Positions 25,144 to 33,519 of a stretch of DNA of 64,000 nucleotides are shown here, in pieces; position 1 is the first letter of the stretch; every line of letters starts with the position of its first letter. Source of the stretch: Leptospira paudalimensis (lineage in GTDB: Bacteria; Spirochaetota; Leptospiria; Leptospirales; Leptospiraceae); assembly GCF_026151345.1 (NCBI RefSeq), contig NZ_JAMQPR010000001.1, positions 659,231-723,230 on the forward strand, given 5' to 3'. Made by a program: the position numbers and the translations under genes. The notes under the pieces were generated by a model. That model saw nothing but the letters and a program-made list of their open reading frames with translations. It ran no database searches and had not been told where the DNA came from.

Positions 25144-26650
25144 TGTTCTATTTGAGAATCGTTTTTACATAGCGTTCTATGTTTCTGTTGTCTGCCACAT
25201 AACATTTATTATATATTCATTTAATCATTCAGACTCTATATACCAAAAAACTCTCTGTGGTCCCGCTTGGATTTATGCCACCGAAGATGAGAAGGAACTC
25301 TCATTTGAGATGAGTTTTGGTAAAAATATGGGTGAATCAGGAGATTCTGAATCAAATGAAGATCCTGGTGAAGGCCAAGAAGAAGGGGAGGGCGAAGGCA
25401 AAGAAGGTTTTTCGAAAGGAAAATATAAGGGAAGCCAGTGGGAAGATTTAGTTCAAAATTTAGAAGGAACTTCAAACTTAAGAAAACAGTTCCGAAATGA
25501 TTATGATCAAATCAATGAAAATTCAGGTGTTGCTGATTCTTATATCAAAAGGCATCGAGATTTTGAAGACATTATTGTTAAAGATGTTCTTCCTACTTTA
25601 AAAAATATCAGAGATCCATTTAAAGTAGATATTGATTCTGCAGAAGACAATTTATACTTACACAAAGAAAGAAACCGTATCATTGAAGAATTTCGTAAAG
25701 GTGAGGAATCTACATCACCAATTACAATGAAATTATCAAAAGAAGGGGAACTCCCTCCCAAATCTCCTTTATCAATGCCAAAAGAAGATCGAAACAAATA
25801 CTTAGATCGAACATTAAAACAAAAAAAAGAAAAACAGTTGGATGAATTTATTTCAAGGTTTATGGGATATGATCCCAATAAAGGAGATTTGAATTTATTT
25901 GTAAGGGATTTGTATTACGAAAACTTACAAAGGTTAGCATACCCTTTTAGTAACGATATGAGCTATTTTGCTATCGATTACTTCCAAGAAAATCTGAATA
26001 AAGAAGATTTTTTGAGACAAATGATGGCGGCTTTGTCAGCTCAATTAGGAACCAATACTGGAACTGAAATTTTATTTACGATTGAAAATATCTATTACAT
26101 CCAAGGAAAAGCTCTCGAACAATACTTCCGAGTGAAAGACTATTTAAAAAACTCTTCACCCGAACAAAAACAAACTCTTAGGTATGAAACTCTCCGGCAG
26201 GTGGAAGCTAAGTATAAAAATCTTTTGAAAGAAAAAAAGATTCTAAATGTGATGGATGCCGAAGAAGCATATGTGAAAAAAAGAATCGATATCCTCGATA
26301 CTCTTCTCACTCATACTCCAAATTTTTACCGAACAAAGGATGGGATGTTTGAAAAAGCAAAAATTCTTTGGGAACATGGGCAATGGAAACAAGATTCCAA
26401 ACTCCAATCGGACGCTCTGAAACTTTGGTACCAAATCCCAAAAATTCCTAAGAATGGAGATTTTTTAAATCAGGAAACTTTTGATACCATTCAACTGTTG
26501 TTACGTGATGTTGGAGATCCAGCTGATGCAAATGTTTTATCACAACAGTCAAAAAGCCAAATCGAATATGCTTTGCGAACAAGACTCGATGATGCGATGT
26601 CGAAGAAAAAATTAAGAGAAGATCGACTTCTTTGGCCAAAAACCAAATAA
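25124..26650 (+). CDS. Hypothetical membrane-anchored helical protein
   Basis: About 508 aa from an ATG at 25124 that lies 20 bases inside lnt. One membrane helix (about 13-33) is followed by an acidic Gly/Glu-rich stretch (GEGQEEGEGEGKEG) and a long charged, mostly helical domain. No known motif is recognised. Because most of the chain follows a single N-terminal helix, it probably faces the periplasm. The overlap with lnt suggests coupled translation and perhaps a role in envelope or lipoprotein biogenesis. The exact start is uncertain, as the ribosome site is poor. Confidence 0.65.
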   Translation: MLKGIRNVLFENRFYIAFYVSVVCHITFIIYSFNHSDSIYQKTLCGPAWIYATEDEKELSFEMSFGKNMGESGDSESNEDPGEGQEEGEGEGKEGFSKGKYKGSQWEDLVQNLEGTSNLRKQFRNDYDQINENSGVADSYIKRHRDFEDIIVKDVLPTLKNIRDPFKVDIDSAEDNLYLHKERNRIIEEFRKGEESTSPITMKLSKEGELPPKSPLSMPKEDRNKYLDRTLKQKKEKQLDEFISRFMGYDPNKGDLNLFVRDLYYENLQRLAYPFSNDMSYFAIDYFQENLNKEDFLRQMMAALSAQLGTNTGTEILFTIENIYYIQGKALEQYFRVKDYLKNSSPEQKQTLRYETLRQVEAKYKNLLKEKKILNVMDAEEAYVKKRIDILDTLLTHTPNFYRTKDGMFEKAKILWEHGQWKQDSKLQSDALKLWYQIPKIPKNGDFLNQETFDTIQLLLRDVGDPADANVLSQQSKSQIEYALRTRLDDAMSKKKLREDRLLWPKTK

Positions 26651-26672
26651 ATCCGATTGTAATGATTAGTTA

Positions 26673-27128
26673 TTAAGTTTTTATATTTTCTAATCCATTT
26701 TCATGGAATTCAGTTGCCCATTGGTCATGGAAAGGAGTTTCTTTTTCGATTCGTTCTTCAATGGCCATTTGGGAAATTGCAGTTTCTCCATAGTGGCGGA
26801 GGAAATCACGGTGAGCCAATCGTTCTATGAGAGCTTGCCAAAATACTTCGTCTTCGTAGTCTTCCAAAATATCAACAAGACCACTTTCTTCTTCAAACTC
26901 ACGAGTCAGGTATGGTTCTCCATTGTTTTGGTCGATTTGGACAATATTGCCTAAACCTGCATGTTCTGCTTGTGAGAAAACATGGCGAACAACGTCTGCA
27001 AATCGAGAGTCAGAATCCGGTTCATCATCCGATCTGTCTTTGGCTTGTAATGTGGAAATGACCCAATCTCCCATATAAACTAATTTGAGAAGGGTTTCGT
27101 ATTGTTCTAAGGAGAGTTCCATTTCCAT
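26673..27128 (-). CDS. Conserved hypothetical protein
   Basis: A 151-aa acidic soluble protein without signal peptide or membrane segment. It opens MEMELSLEQYETLLKLVYMGDWV and continues with charged helices, including a run rich in Glu and Asp (EEESGLVDILEDYEDE). I recall similar uncharacterised bacterial proteins but cannot name a family. The ATG at 27128 has no clear ribosome site; a second ATG lies two codons later. It stands alone between two genes in opposite or same orientation with gaps of about 22 and 88 bases. Confidence 0.65.
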   Translation of the reverse strand: MEMELSLEQYETLLKLVYMGDWVISTLQAKDRSDDEPDSDSRFADVVRHVFSQAEHAGLGNIVQIDQNNGEPYLTREFEEESGLVDILEDYEDEVFWQALIERLAHRDFLRHYGETAISQMAIEERIEKETPFHDQWATEFHENGLENIKT

Positions 27129-27216
27129 TTAGGATCAGGATTGGTTACTAGGTTGGGAAGAAAAGAGTTTTTTTCAGAGACTTCCGAGGAGAAAACCTGG
27201 AAAAATCCATAAAAAC

Positions 27217-27858
27217 TCAATCCTCTAACAGGATTTCTTTGTTTCGGAGTGGTCTATATTTATCTCGCACAATTGCAGTTATATCATCAATCGCGATGAG
27301 TACTTCCTGGTTAGGGTCGTTGTTTTCATACGGTAAATAAAAGAATCCTAAAATACGAATGGAACTCTTTTGCAAAAAAACCCGATCGTTTTGGTCAAAA
27401 TTTTTTGAAATAGAAACAGTGATGGTTTTCCAACCACGGTAGTTGAGCGAAGTTAGGTTTAATTGTCTCACTTCTGCATCTTGTGTTTCTATGATCAGTG
27501 TTAGGTTCCCACTCGATAAAGAAGAGTAAATGGGAATGGAGATTTCTTTAATGAATGCATTCACTTCAATGGGTTTCGGAAAGTACAATGAAAATGGTAA
27601 ATTGGCATCTTTTGGAATCCGAAGCACAAGCGCTTGTTTGGAGCCTGGGATGGGAGCTGTAAAATTGTTTGATAAGCTGATTTCGGGAAGTTTTGTTCCT
27701 TTTTCTAATTTTGTACGGAGGTGACTCGCATTGAAATTTGAAAGTTCAAAATTTTCGAGAAGGATTTCCCTCCAAATGCCACTCTCGCCTAAGATTTCGG
27801 AATGGAATGGCGAAATGAGAAAAAGTGTTAGGATTATGGTGTTTCTTAAAGCAATCAT
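27217..27858 (-). CDS. FlaA-like flagellar sheath family protein
   Basis: A 213-aa exported protein. A signal peptide (about 1-22) leads into a domain matching spirochaete FlaA, the outer layer protein of the periplasmic flagellum. Typical features are the KEISIPIYSSLSSGNLTLIIET strand pair (positions about 98-120), LNYRGWKTITVSI (about 135-150) and the closing VLIAIDDITAIVRD. It is shorter than FlaA1/FlaA2 as I remember them, so it may be a third paralogue or a related periplasmic protein. AAGGA precedes the ATG. It is divergent from the OmpL47-like gene, with 64 bases between starts. Confidence 0.75.
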   Translation of the reverse strand: MIALRNTIILTLFLISPFHSEILGESGIWREILLENFELSNFNASHLRTKLEKGTKLPEISLSNNFTAPIPGSKQALVLRIPKDANLPFSLYFPKPIEVNAFIKEISIPIYSSLSSGNLTLIIETQDAEVRQLNLTSLNYRGWKTITVSISKNFDQNDRVFLQKSSIRILGFFYLPYENNDPNQEVLIAIDDITAIVRDKYRPLRNKEILLED

Positions 27859-27859
27859 G

Positions 27860-27891
27860 TTGACAATATTTCCTTACAAAGAGGATATATA
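27860..27891 (+). promoter_or_regulatory. Likely promoter for the OmpL47-like gene
   Basis: TTGACA at 27860-27865 is a perfect -35 box. An alternating TATATAT stretch (27886-27891) supplies a -10 candidate, though the spacer to TATATA is 20 bases; GATATA gives 18. It lies just outside the start of the divergent FlaA-like gene. Confidence 0.4.
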
Positions 27892-27922
27892 TGTTTTATC
27901 TGTAAAAAGGAGACATATACTA

Positions 27923-29005
27923 ATGCAGGCGCACAAATACCTTTTGGCCATTTTGACAATTTTTTTCGCAGGCCAAATCTCAGCACAGGTTGCTGACCCA
28001 AAAGCCACTACTTCCACCAAAGACAAGGCAATTCAAAAAACTGAATCCACGTCTACACAAGCCAAAGATGGTGTGAACAAAGTTGAGACAACTGTAAAAG
28101 ACATTTTGGGAGACAAAAAAGAAGCTGGAGCTTCTACAAGTGATGCACCCGCTCTTTTTATCACTAGCAAAACTTCGTTTTCTTTAGACGCGAAAGATGA
28201 TTCTTCTATGATCGATTTCATCGAATGGAAACCAAAAAATGGTGAGTATAGAAGATTTACGCAACCAATCCGTATTTCGGAAGAAGGTCTTACTGAGATT
28301 TACTACCGTTCCGTTGATAAAGTAGGGAACGCAGAAACTCCAAAAATCCTTGTTGTGAATGTAGACAATACTGCACCACGTGTGAGCCTTGTTCCACAAG
28401 AACAACTGTTTGTTTTAGATGGAGTTCCTTTTGCTTCTAAAAACAACACATACACAATCGTTGCGGAAGACCGCCAAACAGGTGTAGAAAAAGTTCAATT
28501 TAGCATCAACCAAGAAGCTTCTAAAGTTTACGCTGATCCAATCAAATTAGAAGTTGGTGGTGCAAATACGATTAAGTATTCTGCAACTGATAAATCTGGA
28601 AACTCTTCTCCAGAGTCTTCTATGATCATCACTGTTGACGATGTAAAACCTACAATTGAAATCGTTCCTTCTTTCCCTTTAGTTGACATCAATGGAAAAA
28701 ATTTCCAAAGAAAAGGAAACGTATTCTATGTAAACGCAACTGACAAAGAATCAGGTGTGAAAAAAATCCTAGTTAAAATTGACGAAGAAGAATACAAACC
28801 TTATGTTGAGGCAATTGCAATTGAAACACAAGGTGATCACGTAATCAAAGCTATGGCTGTTGATAATGTTGGAAACCAATCGGATGTAGTCGAAGTAAAA
28901 CTTACTGTTGACTTAACTCCTCCAACTTCAACAATCCAAAAAGCTAATGATGAGCCAAAAGTAGAAGCGGCACCTGCTCCACAAACTACAACTCCTGCTA
29001 AGTAA
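27923..29005 (+). CDS. OmpL47-like repeat protein
   Basis: A 360-aa exported protein. The ATG at 27923 has AAGGAG ten bases before it and starts a signal peptide (about 1-22, ending GQISAQ). A Lys/Thr/Ser-rich linker follows. The body has three or four repeats of about 85 residues of the Ig-like OmpL47 type. Each has an IYYRSVDKVGN- or IKYSATDKSGN-like strand and ends in VDNTAPRVS, VDDVKPTIE or VDLTPPTST. OmpL47 of L. interrogans is a surface protein with such repeats; the role of this relative is unknown. A terminator follows. Confidence 0.82.
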   Translation: MQAHKYLLAILTIFFAGQISAQVADPKATTSTKDKAIQKTESTSTQAKDGVNKVETTVKDILGDKKEAGASTSDAPALFITSKTSFSLDAKDDSSMIDFIEWKPKNGEYRRFTQPIRISEEGLTEIYYRSVDKVGNAETPKILVVNVDNTAPRVSLVPQEQLFVLDGVPFASKNNTYTIVAEDRQTGVEKVQFSINQEASKVYADPIKLEVGGANTIKYSATDKSGNSSPESSMIITVDDVKPTIEIVPSFPLVDINGKNFQRKGNVFYVNATDKESGVKKILVKIDEEEYKPYVEAIAIETQGDHVIKAMAVDNVGNQSDVVEVKLTVDLTPPTSTIQKANDEPKVEAAPAPQTTTPAK

Positions 29006-29041
29006 TTTCTAAAAAAGTAAGACCAAACTCTTACTAAAAAA

Positions 29042-29072
29042 ACCCCTTTCATTATGAGAGGGGTTTTTTTTT
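29042..29072 (+). terminator. Intrinsic terminator containing the comF start codon
   Basis: Stem ACCCCTTTC (29042-29050) pairs with GAGAGGGGT (29056-29064, one G-T pair) around loop ATTAT, followed by a nine-base T-run. It ends the OmpL47-like gene. The ATG of comF (29054-29056) lies in the loop and the first stem base. Confidence 0.85.
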
Positions 29073-29764
29073 CGTTACTGACTTTTTTATTTCCAAAGTA
29101 TTGTATCCGCTGTGGCCACCACGATTTATTTGCAGATAGATTAGGTTTGTGCAAAGTTTGCACCAAATTTTGTTTCCATTCACAAAGTATTTGGAAAACA
29201 CCTTTCCCCATTCCGAATCCAGTGGATCGTTTCCTATTTTATGAGGAAGCATACTCTTTGCAAAAGAGAGACCTCATCGCCAAAGATCTTTTCCTTTCTT
29301 TAAAATTCCAAAATGAAAAACAAATCTCCAACTACTTCTGTTTAGGTTGGAGAGAGTTGGCAAAATTTTGGAAACTTGATCCTCCCGATTGTTTTGTCAT
29401 GGTTCCTTCCAAACCAAAACCAGGGCCAAAACCCTACCATGTCGCTTGGTCGTTACGAAATCGGCTTTTACGAGGCCTAAATTTAAGGGAAGATACGAGT
29501 CTTCGTAAGGTTTCAAAGGACAAACAGTCAGAGAAACGGTTTGAAGAGAGATTTTTTCATGCAAAAAAGGCATTTGCATTCACAAAAAGTGATAGAATCA
29601 TAGAAGGACTTCATGTTCTACTCGTAGATGATATATTTACGACAGGTGCCTCACTCAATGAAATCGCTCGGTTGTACAAACTGAGAGGGGTTCGGAAGGT
29701 AACTTGCGTAGTTTTCTTGTTAAGTGGGGTGATTGAATCGAATGGATGTTCAAGTCAAGGATGA
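29054..29764 (+). CDS. comF: ComF family phosphoribosyltransferase-like protein
   Basis: A 236-aa ComF homologue, involved in DNA uptake in competent bacteria but widespread with unclear roles. The N-terminal zinc finger is CIRCG...CKVC (about 16-37). The PRPP-binding signature is VLLVDDIFTTGAS (about 193-205). PSKPKPGPKPYHVA and DTSLRKVSKDKQSEK-like segments are family features. The only ATG that gives a full N-terminus is at 29054, inside the upstream terminator hairpin. No ribosome site is visible. The STAS gene overlaps its end. Confidence 0.88.
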   Translation: MRGVFFSLLTFLFPKYCIRCGHHDLFADRLGLCKVCTKFCFHSQSIWKTPFPIPNPVDRFLFYEEAYSLQKRDLIAKDLFLSLKFQNEKQISNYFCLGWRELAKFWKLDPPDCFVMVPSKPKPGPKPYHVAWSLRNRLLRGLNLREDTSLRKVSKDKQSEKRFEERFFHAKKAFAFTKSDRIIEGLHVLLVDDIFTTGASLNEIARLYKLRGVRKVTCVVFLLSGVIESNGCSSQG

Positions 29765-30092
29765 CATAAGGATTATCAAGTTTTCTGGAGCCATTTTGAA
29801 AGTGGATTCCGATGAAATTGAAAAAGAATTGTCAAAACTCACTCAAGGTTCTGTTAAAAAAATCATTTTAGATTTAACGAAAGTTCATCATATATGTTCA
29901 ACTGCTTTAGGAATTTTTGTCGCCACAAAACGTAAGTTAAAGCCATTGAATGGTGATATCAAGGTAATTGTGGTTGATGAAGATTTAATCCAATTATTTG
30001 AGATTACAATGTTAGATAAAGTCTTTGAAATTTTTCCTGACTTGGCTTCTGCAATGGAAGGTTTCCAGTTAGATGAGGAAGATTCACACTGA
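29742..30092 (+). CDS. STAS-domain protein (anti-sigma antagonist type)
   Basis: A 116-aa single STAS domain. The core reads IILDLTKVHHICSTALGIFVATKRKL, here noted at about 44-69, with Ser in CSTALG at the usual phosphorylation position. KVFEIFPDLASAM is a typical last helix. The ATG at 29742 follows a GTGGGGTGA stretch; a TTG at 29733 is possible. It overlaps comF by 23 bases and rdgB by four. Partners are unknown; SpoIIE phosphatases elsewhere in the window are candidates. Confidence 0.85.
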   Translation: MDVQVKDDIRIIKFSGAILKVDSDEIEKELSKLTQGSVKKIILDLTKVHHICSTALGIFVATKRKLKPLNGDIKVIVVDEDLIQLFEITMLDKVFEIFPDLASAMEGFQLDEEDSH

Positions 30093-30685
30093 CAAAAAAA
30101 ACGTTAGCATTTGCTTCTGGAAGTGATCACAAACGAAAAGAAATGCAAATGTTACTCTCTCCTTTGGGTTATGAGGTGGTCACACCAAAAACTTTAGGGA
30201 TTATCTTCAATCCTGAAGAATCAGAAACCACATTTGTGGGAAATTCATTTATCAAATCAAAAGAACTCTTTCGCCTAACAGGTCTTCCTTCGTTTGCTGA
30301 TGATTCTGGGATCTGTGTGGATGTTCTCGGTGGGGAACCTGGAGTGTATTCCGCAAGATTCGGTGGGCCTGGACTCACTGATAAAGAACGTGCTCTCTAT
30401 TTACTCAATCAATTGGGACAGAATTCGAATCGAAATGCACATTACAGCTGTGTTGTGAGTTATGTAGATACGATTCACCAAGTTTCCTTTGAAGGAAAGG
30501 TAGAAGGGCTCATCACCTCCGATTATGATGAAATTGGGAAATATGGATTTGGATATGATCCTATTTTTTATTATCCGAATTTCGGAAAACGGTTTTCAGA
30601 AGTCCTAGAAGAAGAAAAAAACAAAGTCTCACACCGAAAAAAAGCGATGGATCTATTTTTGGAATGGTTTCAAAATAACCAGTAA
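30089..30685 (+). CDS. rdgB: RdgB/HAM1 XTP/dITP diphosphatase with apparent CTG start
   Basis: A 198-aa house-cleaning enzyme that hydrolyses dITP and XTP. The first in-frame ATG (30143) would remove the N-terminal substrate loop, yet codons upstream encode TLAFASGSDHKRKEM, the expected family start (usual SGNxxKxxE, with Ser for Asn here). An in-frame TGA at 30074 leaves only CTG 30089 as a plausible start. It overlaps the STAS stop as CTGA and has GAGGAAG seven bases upstream. Further signatures are FADDSGICVDVLGGEPGVYSARFGG in part, GFGYDPIF and SHRKKAM. Confidence 0.88.
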   Translation: MTKKTLAFASGSDHKRKEMQMLLSPLGYEVVTPKTLGIIFNPEESETTFVGNSFIKSKELFRLTGLPSFADDSGICVDVLGGEPGVYSARFGGPGLTDKERALYLLNQLGQNSNRNAHYSCVVSYVDTIHQVSFEGKVEGLITSDYDEIGKYGFGYDPIFYYPNFGKRFSEVLEEEKNKVSHRKKAMDLFLEWFQNNQ

Positions 30686-30782
30686 CCGAAGTTAAGTTAA
30701 ATTTACTTACCTTTTTATAACGAATGGATTCAGTGGTATCCTCATGAAACCAATTTCCCTTTTTGATTCAGAATGTTGAAGT

Positions 30783-31832
30783 ATGAAACTCTCGATGATT
30801 CGCACTACCATCCAATTGATTGCAATATTCTTGATCCTTCCAGCTTTTTTGGGAAAAGGTTTTCCATTAGAAGCGCAAGTCATTTGCGGAGGGGCAGAAT
30901 GTTCCAATATTCCTTCTGAATACCAACTCCTCGGAAATTTTGCGGGCCCCGCTTTAGATCGAATTTATACGAATGGTTTTCTTCGATCAATGGGAGAAAA
31001 TGCAGTATTACAAAATCTGAATGCAAACCAATCAGGTGGCCAGAATGTTCCCTCCTACCGATTTGGTTTGGGTTACACGATTGCAAAAGGACAAGCTAAA
31101 GCACGTGATTTGTATTATGAAAACTCTGAACTCAGAAATTTGCCAAAAGAAGGTGTCGCTGCCTCTCCATCCGTAAATTTTACAGCCAACCTTAGCCAAA
31201 TATTTCAAACTCCTTATGCCAGTCGTTGGAATGTCACAACACATTTTTTCCCTTATGAATTTACGGAAGCAAATATTCCATTTGTAAAAATTCGAAATAC
31301 GGATGTTAGGGGAAAGATTCAAAATTATGGAATTTTGTTCCGTTATTTCCCAGAATCTTCTGGTTTTTCTTTTGGATTTGGTTTGTTTCAAACAAACCAA
31401 GACTTATACTTAAGTTCGTACGATCGTAGGACCACTCAGTTTCGAATCGACGGAGAAAAACGAAGGTGGTTGGGAATCAATGATTTGTATTACCAATCTA
31501 GGATTTCTTCCTTTTCTTTTGATGTAAAATACAATTGGACTATTGGAATATTATCCATCACACCTGGTATTGGTTGTGTTTATAATGAAGGATATACTTC
31601 AATCCAAGTGAGTCGTTATGCACTGATTTCCACTAGATCCAATCCGGATGATTTTTCGACCTACCCGAGTGTGATTGGGATTCGACTCGCGACTCGTTAT
31701 GATCATGTTTCCAGCTTTGGATATGGAAGTTTAGGCTTTCGATTTGGACAGGGAAGTTTTAGTGTGACAACAGAATTGATGGCAGGGAGAGAAATGCAAT
31801 CAGCAAATCTCTCCTTAAATTACCAATTTTAA
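30783..31832 (+). CDS. Outer-membrane beta-barrel-like protein (perhaps Lsa36 family)
   Basis: A 349-aa exported protein. A signal peptide (about 1-32) precedes two Cys (VICGGAECS) and then alternating beta strands rich in Tyr, Phe and Gly to a C-terminal LNYQF, a typical beta-barrel insertion signal. The pattern recalls Leptospira Lsa36-type surface proteins, but I cannot confirm the family by eye. No lipobox is evident. The start may be ATG 30783 or 30795. Convergent with, and overlapping by four bases, the ABC-F gene. Confidence 0.65.
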   Translation: MKLSMIRTTIQLIAIFLILPAFLGKGFPLEAQVICGGAECSNIPSEYQLLGNFAGPALDRIYTNGFLRSMGENAVLQNLNANQSGGQNVPSYRFGLGYTIAKGQAKARDLYYENSELRNLPKEGVAASPSVNFTANLSQIFQTPYASRWNVTTHFFPYEFTEANIPFVKIRNTDVRGKIQNYGILFRYFPESSGFSFGFGLFQTNQDLYLSSYDRRTTQFRIDGEKRRWLGINDLYYQSRISSFSFDVKYNWTIGILSITPGIGCVYNEGYTSIQVSRYALISTRSNPDDFSTYPSVIGIRLATRYDHVSSFGYGSLGFRFGQGSFSVTTELMAGREMQSANLSLNYQF

Positions 31833-33469
31833 GGGGTAAGGACTGCTCCACCAGTGAGACGTTTGTAAAAATCGTTTCCTTCCCGTTCCAAAAATTCTTC
31901 GTAATTTCCTTTGAAGTCTTTGATTCCTTCAGGAGTTACTTCAATGATTCTAGTACAAAGTGAAGAAATGAACTCCCTATCATGAGAAACCAATATCACC
32001 GTTCCATCAAACAAAGATAAGGCGTAGTTGAGTGCTTCGATCGTTTCTAAGTCCAAGTGGTTAGTTGGTTCGTCAAGAGCAATGACGTTGTCACAGGCAA
32101 GGATCATTTTTCCAATGATCATTCGAGATTTTTCCCCACCCGATAACACGGTTGTGGATTTATTCGCCATATCACCTGAAAAAAGCATCCTACCTAAAAT
32201 TGCACGAATCTCTTGCACTTCTGTACCTTGAGGTGAATTTCGAAGTAACCATTCAACCAGAGTATCTGCATCTGGTTCCATTGCTTCTCTATGGTCCTGT
32301 GGGAAAAAAGATGTTTCGACAGAATCACCCCATTTCACTTGGCCAGAATCTGGTTCCAATTTTTTTAATAACATTTTAAGGAGAGTGGTTTTACCAACAC
32401 CGTTTGTTCCAACAATTCCCACCTTCTCACCTTTCGTAATGGAAATGCTAAAGTCTTTGATGACTGGTTTTCCATCATATGACTTTGTGATGTTGATTGC
32501 TTCGAAAACATCTTTCCCTAACACACGTTTTGCTTTGAAACGAATGTAAGGAGCTACTCTTGAAGAAGGTTTTACTTCTACCATATCAGATTTGATTTTT
32601 TCGATCATCTTTTGACGAGAGGTAGCTTGTTTAGATTTACTAGCGTTTGCAGAGAATCGAGAAACAAACTCCTGTAAGTCGGCAATTTTTTCTTTTGCTC
32701 GTTTGCTGTCATTCATGAGTTGTTCACGGGATTGTTCAGCAGCGATCATAAAGTCGTCGTAGTTCCCTGGGAATACTCGAATGGTGTTATAGTCAAGGTC
32801 AGCGATATGAGTGGCAACTGAGTTGATAAAGTGACGGTCGTGGGAAATCACGATGACAACACCTTCATAATTGATCAGAAGTTCTTCTAACCAGTGGATG
32901 GTTTTGATATCTAAGTGGTTAGTTGGTTCGTCTAGGAGAAGTACATCTGGTTTTAAAAATAATACTTGGGCAAGGAGAACTCGTAATTTGAACCCACCTG
33001 TTAAAAAGTTAAGTGGACGGTTGTGAGCAGTGGTAGGAATTCCAAGACCTTCCAAAAGTTCCCCCGCAACCGATTCGGCTTCGTATCCGCCCATATCTGC
33101 AAATAATTCTTCAATTTCGGAAATCCGGATCCCTTCTTCATCTGTCATGTCTTCTTTGGCATAAATGGCGTCTCGTTCTGCCATCAGGTTCCAAAGTTCA
33201 GGATTTCCTCGTAAAACAGTGCCAAGTACGGTCTCGTTTTCGTATTCATAGTGGTCCTGCTTCAAATACCCAACCTTTACGTCCTTGTCGAGGACCACAG
33301 AGCCTGCAGAGGGCTGTAAAATGCCCGCAAGAACCTTCATAAAGGTCGATTTTCCCGAACCATTGGCTCCAATTAGCCCATAACGGCACTCCGGTTTGAA
33401 TTTAATGGAAACGTTTTCAAAAAGGGGTTTTTTCCCGAAGGAGACTGTAATGCCGCTAGCTTGGATCAT
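31829..33469 (-). CDS. ABC-F family ATPase (YbiT-like)
   Basis: A 546-aa cytoplasmic protein with two ABC domains (about 1-250 and 320-530) joined by a charged linker, and no membrane segment, as in ABC-F translation factors. Walker A motifs are GANGSGKST and GTNGVGKTT. Signature motifs are LTGGFKLRV and LSGGEKSRM. Walker B with the ABC-F DEPTNHLD occurs twice. The sequence most resembles YbiT/YkpA-type factors that act on the ribosome. Divergent from the OmpA-family gene with 50 bases between starts. A weak ribosome site. Confidence 0.93.
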   Translation of the reverse strand: MIQASGITVSFGKKPLFENVSIKFKPECRYGLIGANGSGKSTFMKVLAGILQPSAGSVVLDKDVKVGYLKQDHYEYENETVLGTVLRGNPELWNLMAERDAIYAKEDMTDEEGIRISEIEELFADMGGYEAESVAGELLEGLGIPTTAHNRPLNFLTGGFKLRVLLAQVLFLKPDVLLLDEPTNHLDIKTIHWLEELLINYEGVVIVISHDRHFINSVATHIADLDYNTIRVFPGNYDDFMIAAEQSREQLMNDSKRAKEKIADLQEFVSRFSANASKSKQATSRQKMIEKIKSDMVEVKPSSRVAPYIRFKAKRVLGKDVFEAINITKSYDGKPVIKDFSISITKGEKVGIVGTNGVGKTTLLKMLLKKLEPDSGQVKWGDSVETSFFPQDHREAMEPDADTLVEWLLRNSPQGTEVQEIRAILGRMLFSGDMANKSTTVLSGGEKSRMIIGKMILACDNVIALDEPTNHLDLETIEALNYALSLFDGTVILVSHDREFISSLCTRIIEVTPEGIKDFKGNYEEFLEREGNDFYKRLTGGAVLTP

Positions 33470-33519
33470 AGGTCAATTTTCTAAGGGAATCAGAGGTTTC
33501 AACCGACATTTCGTATGGT

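Noticed and set aside
30143..30685. rdgB starting at ATG 30143
   Set aside because: This would delete the conserved N-terminal substrate loop that is clearly encoded just upstream.
30686..30782. Possible hairpin after rdgB (TAAGT/ACTTA)
   Set aside because: Five-base A/T stem, too weak to call a terminator.
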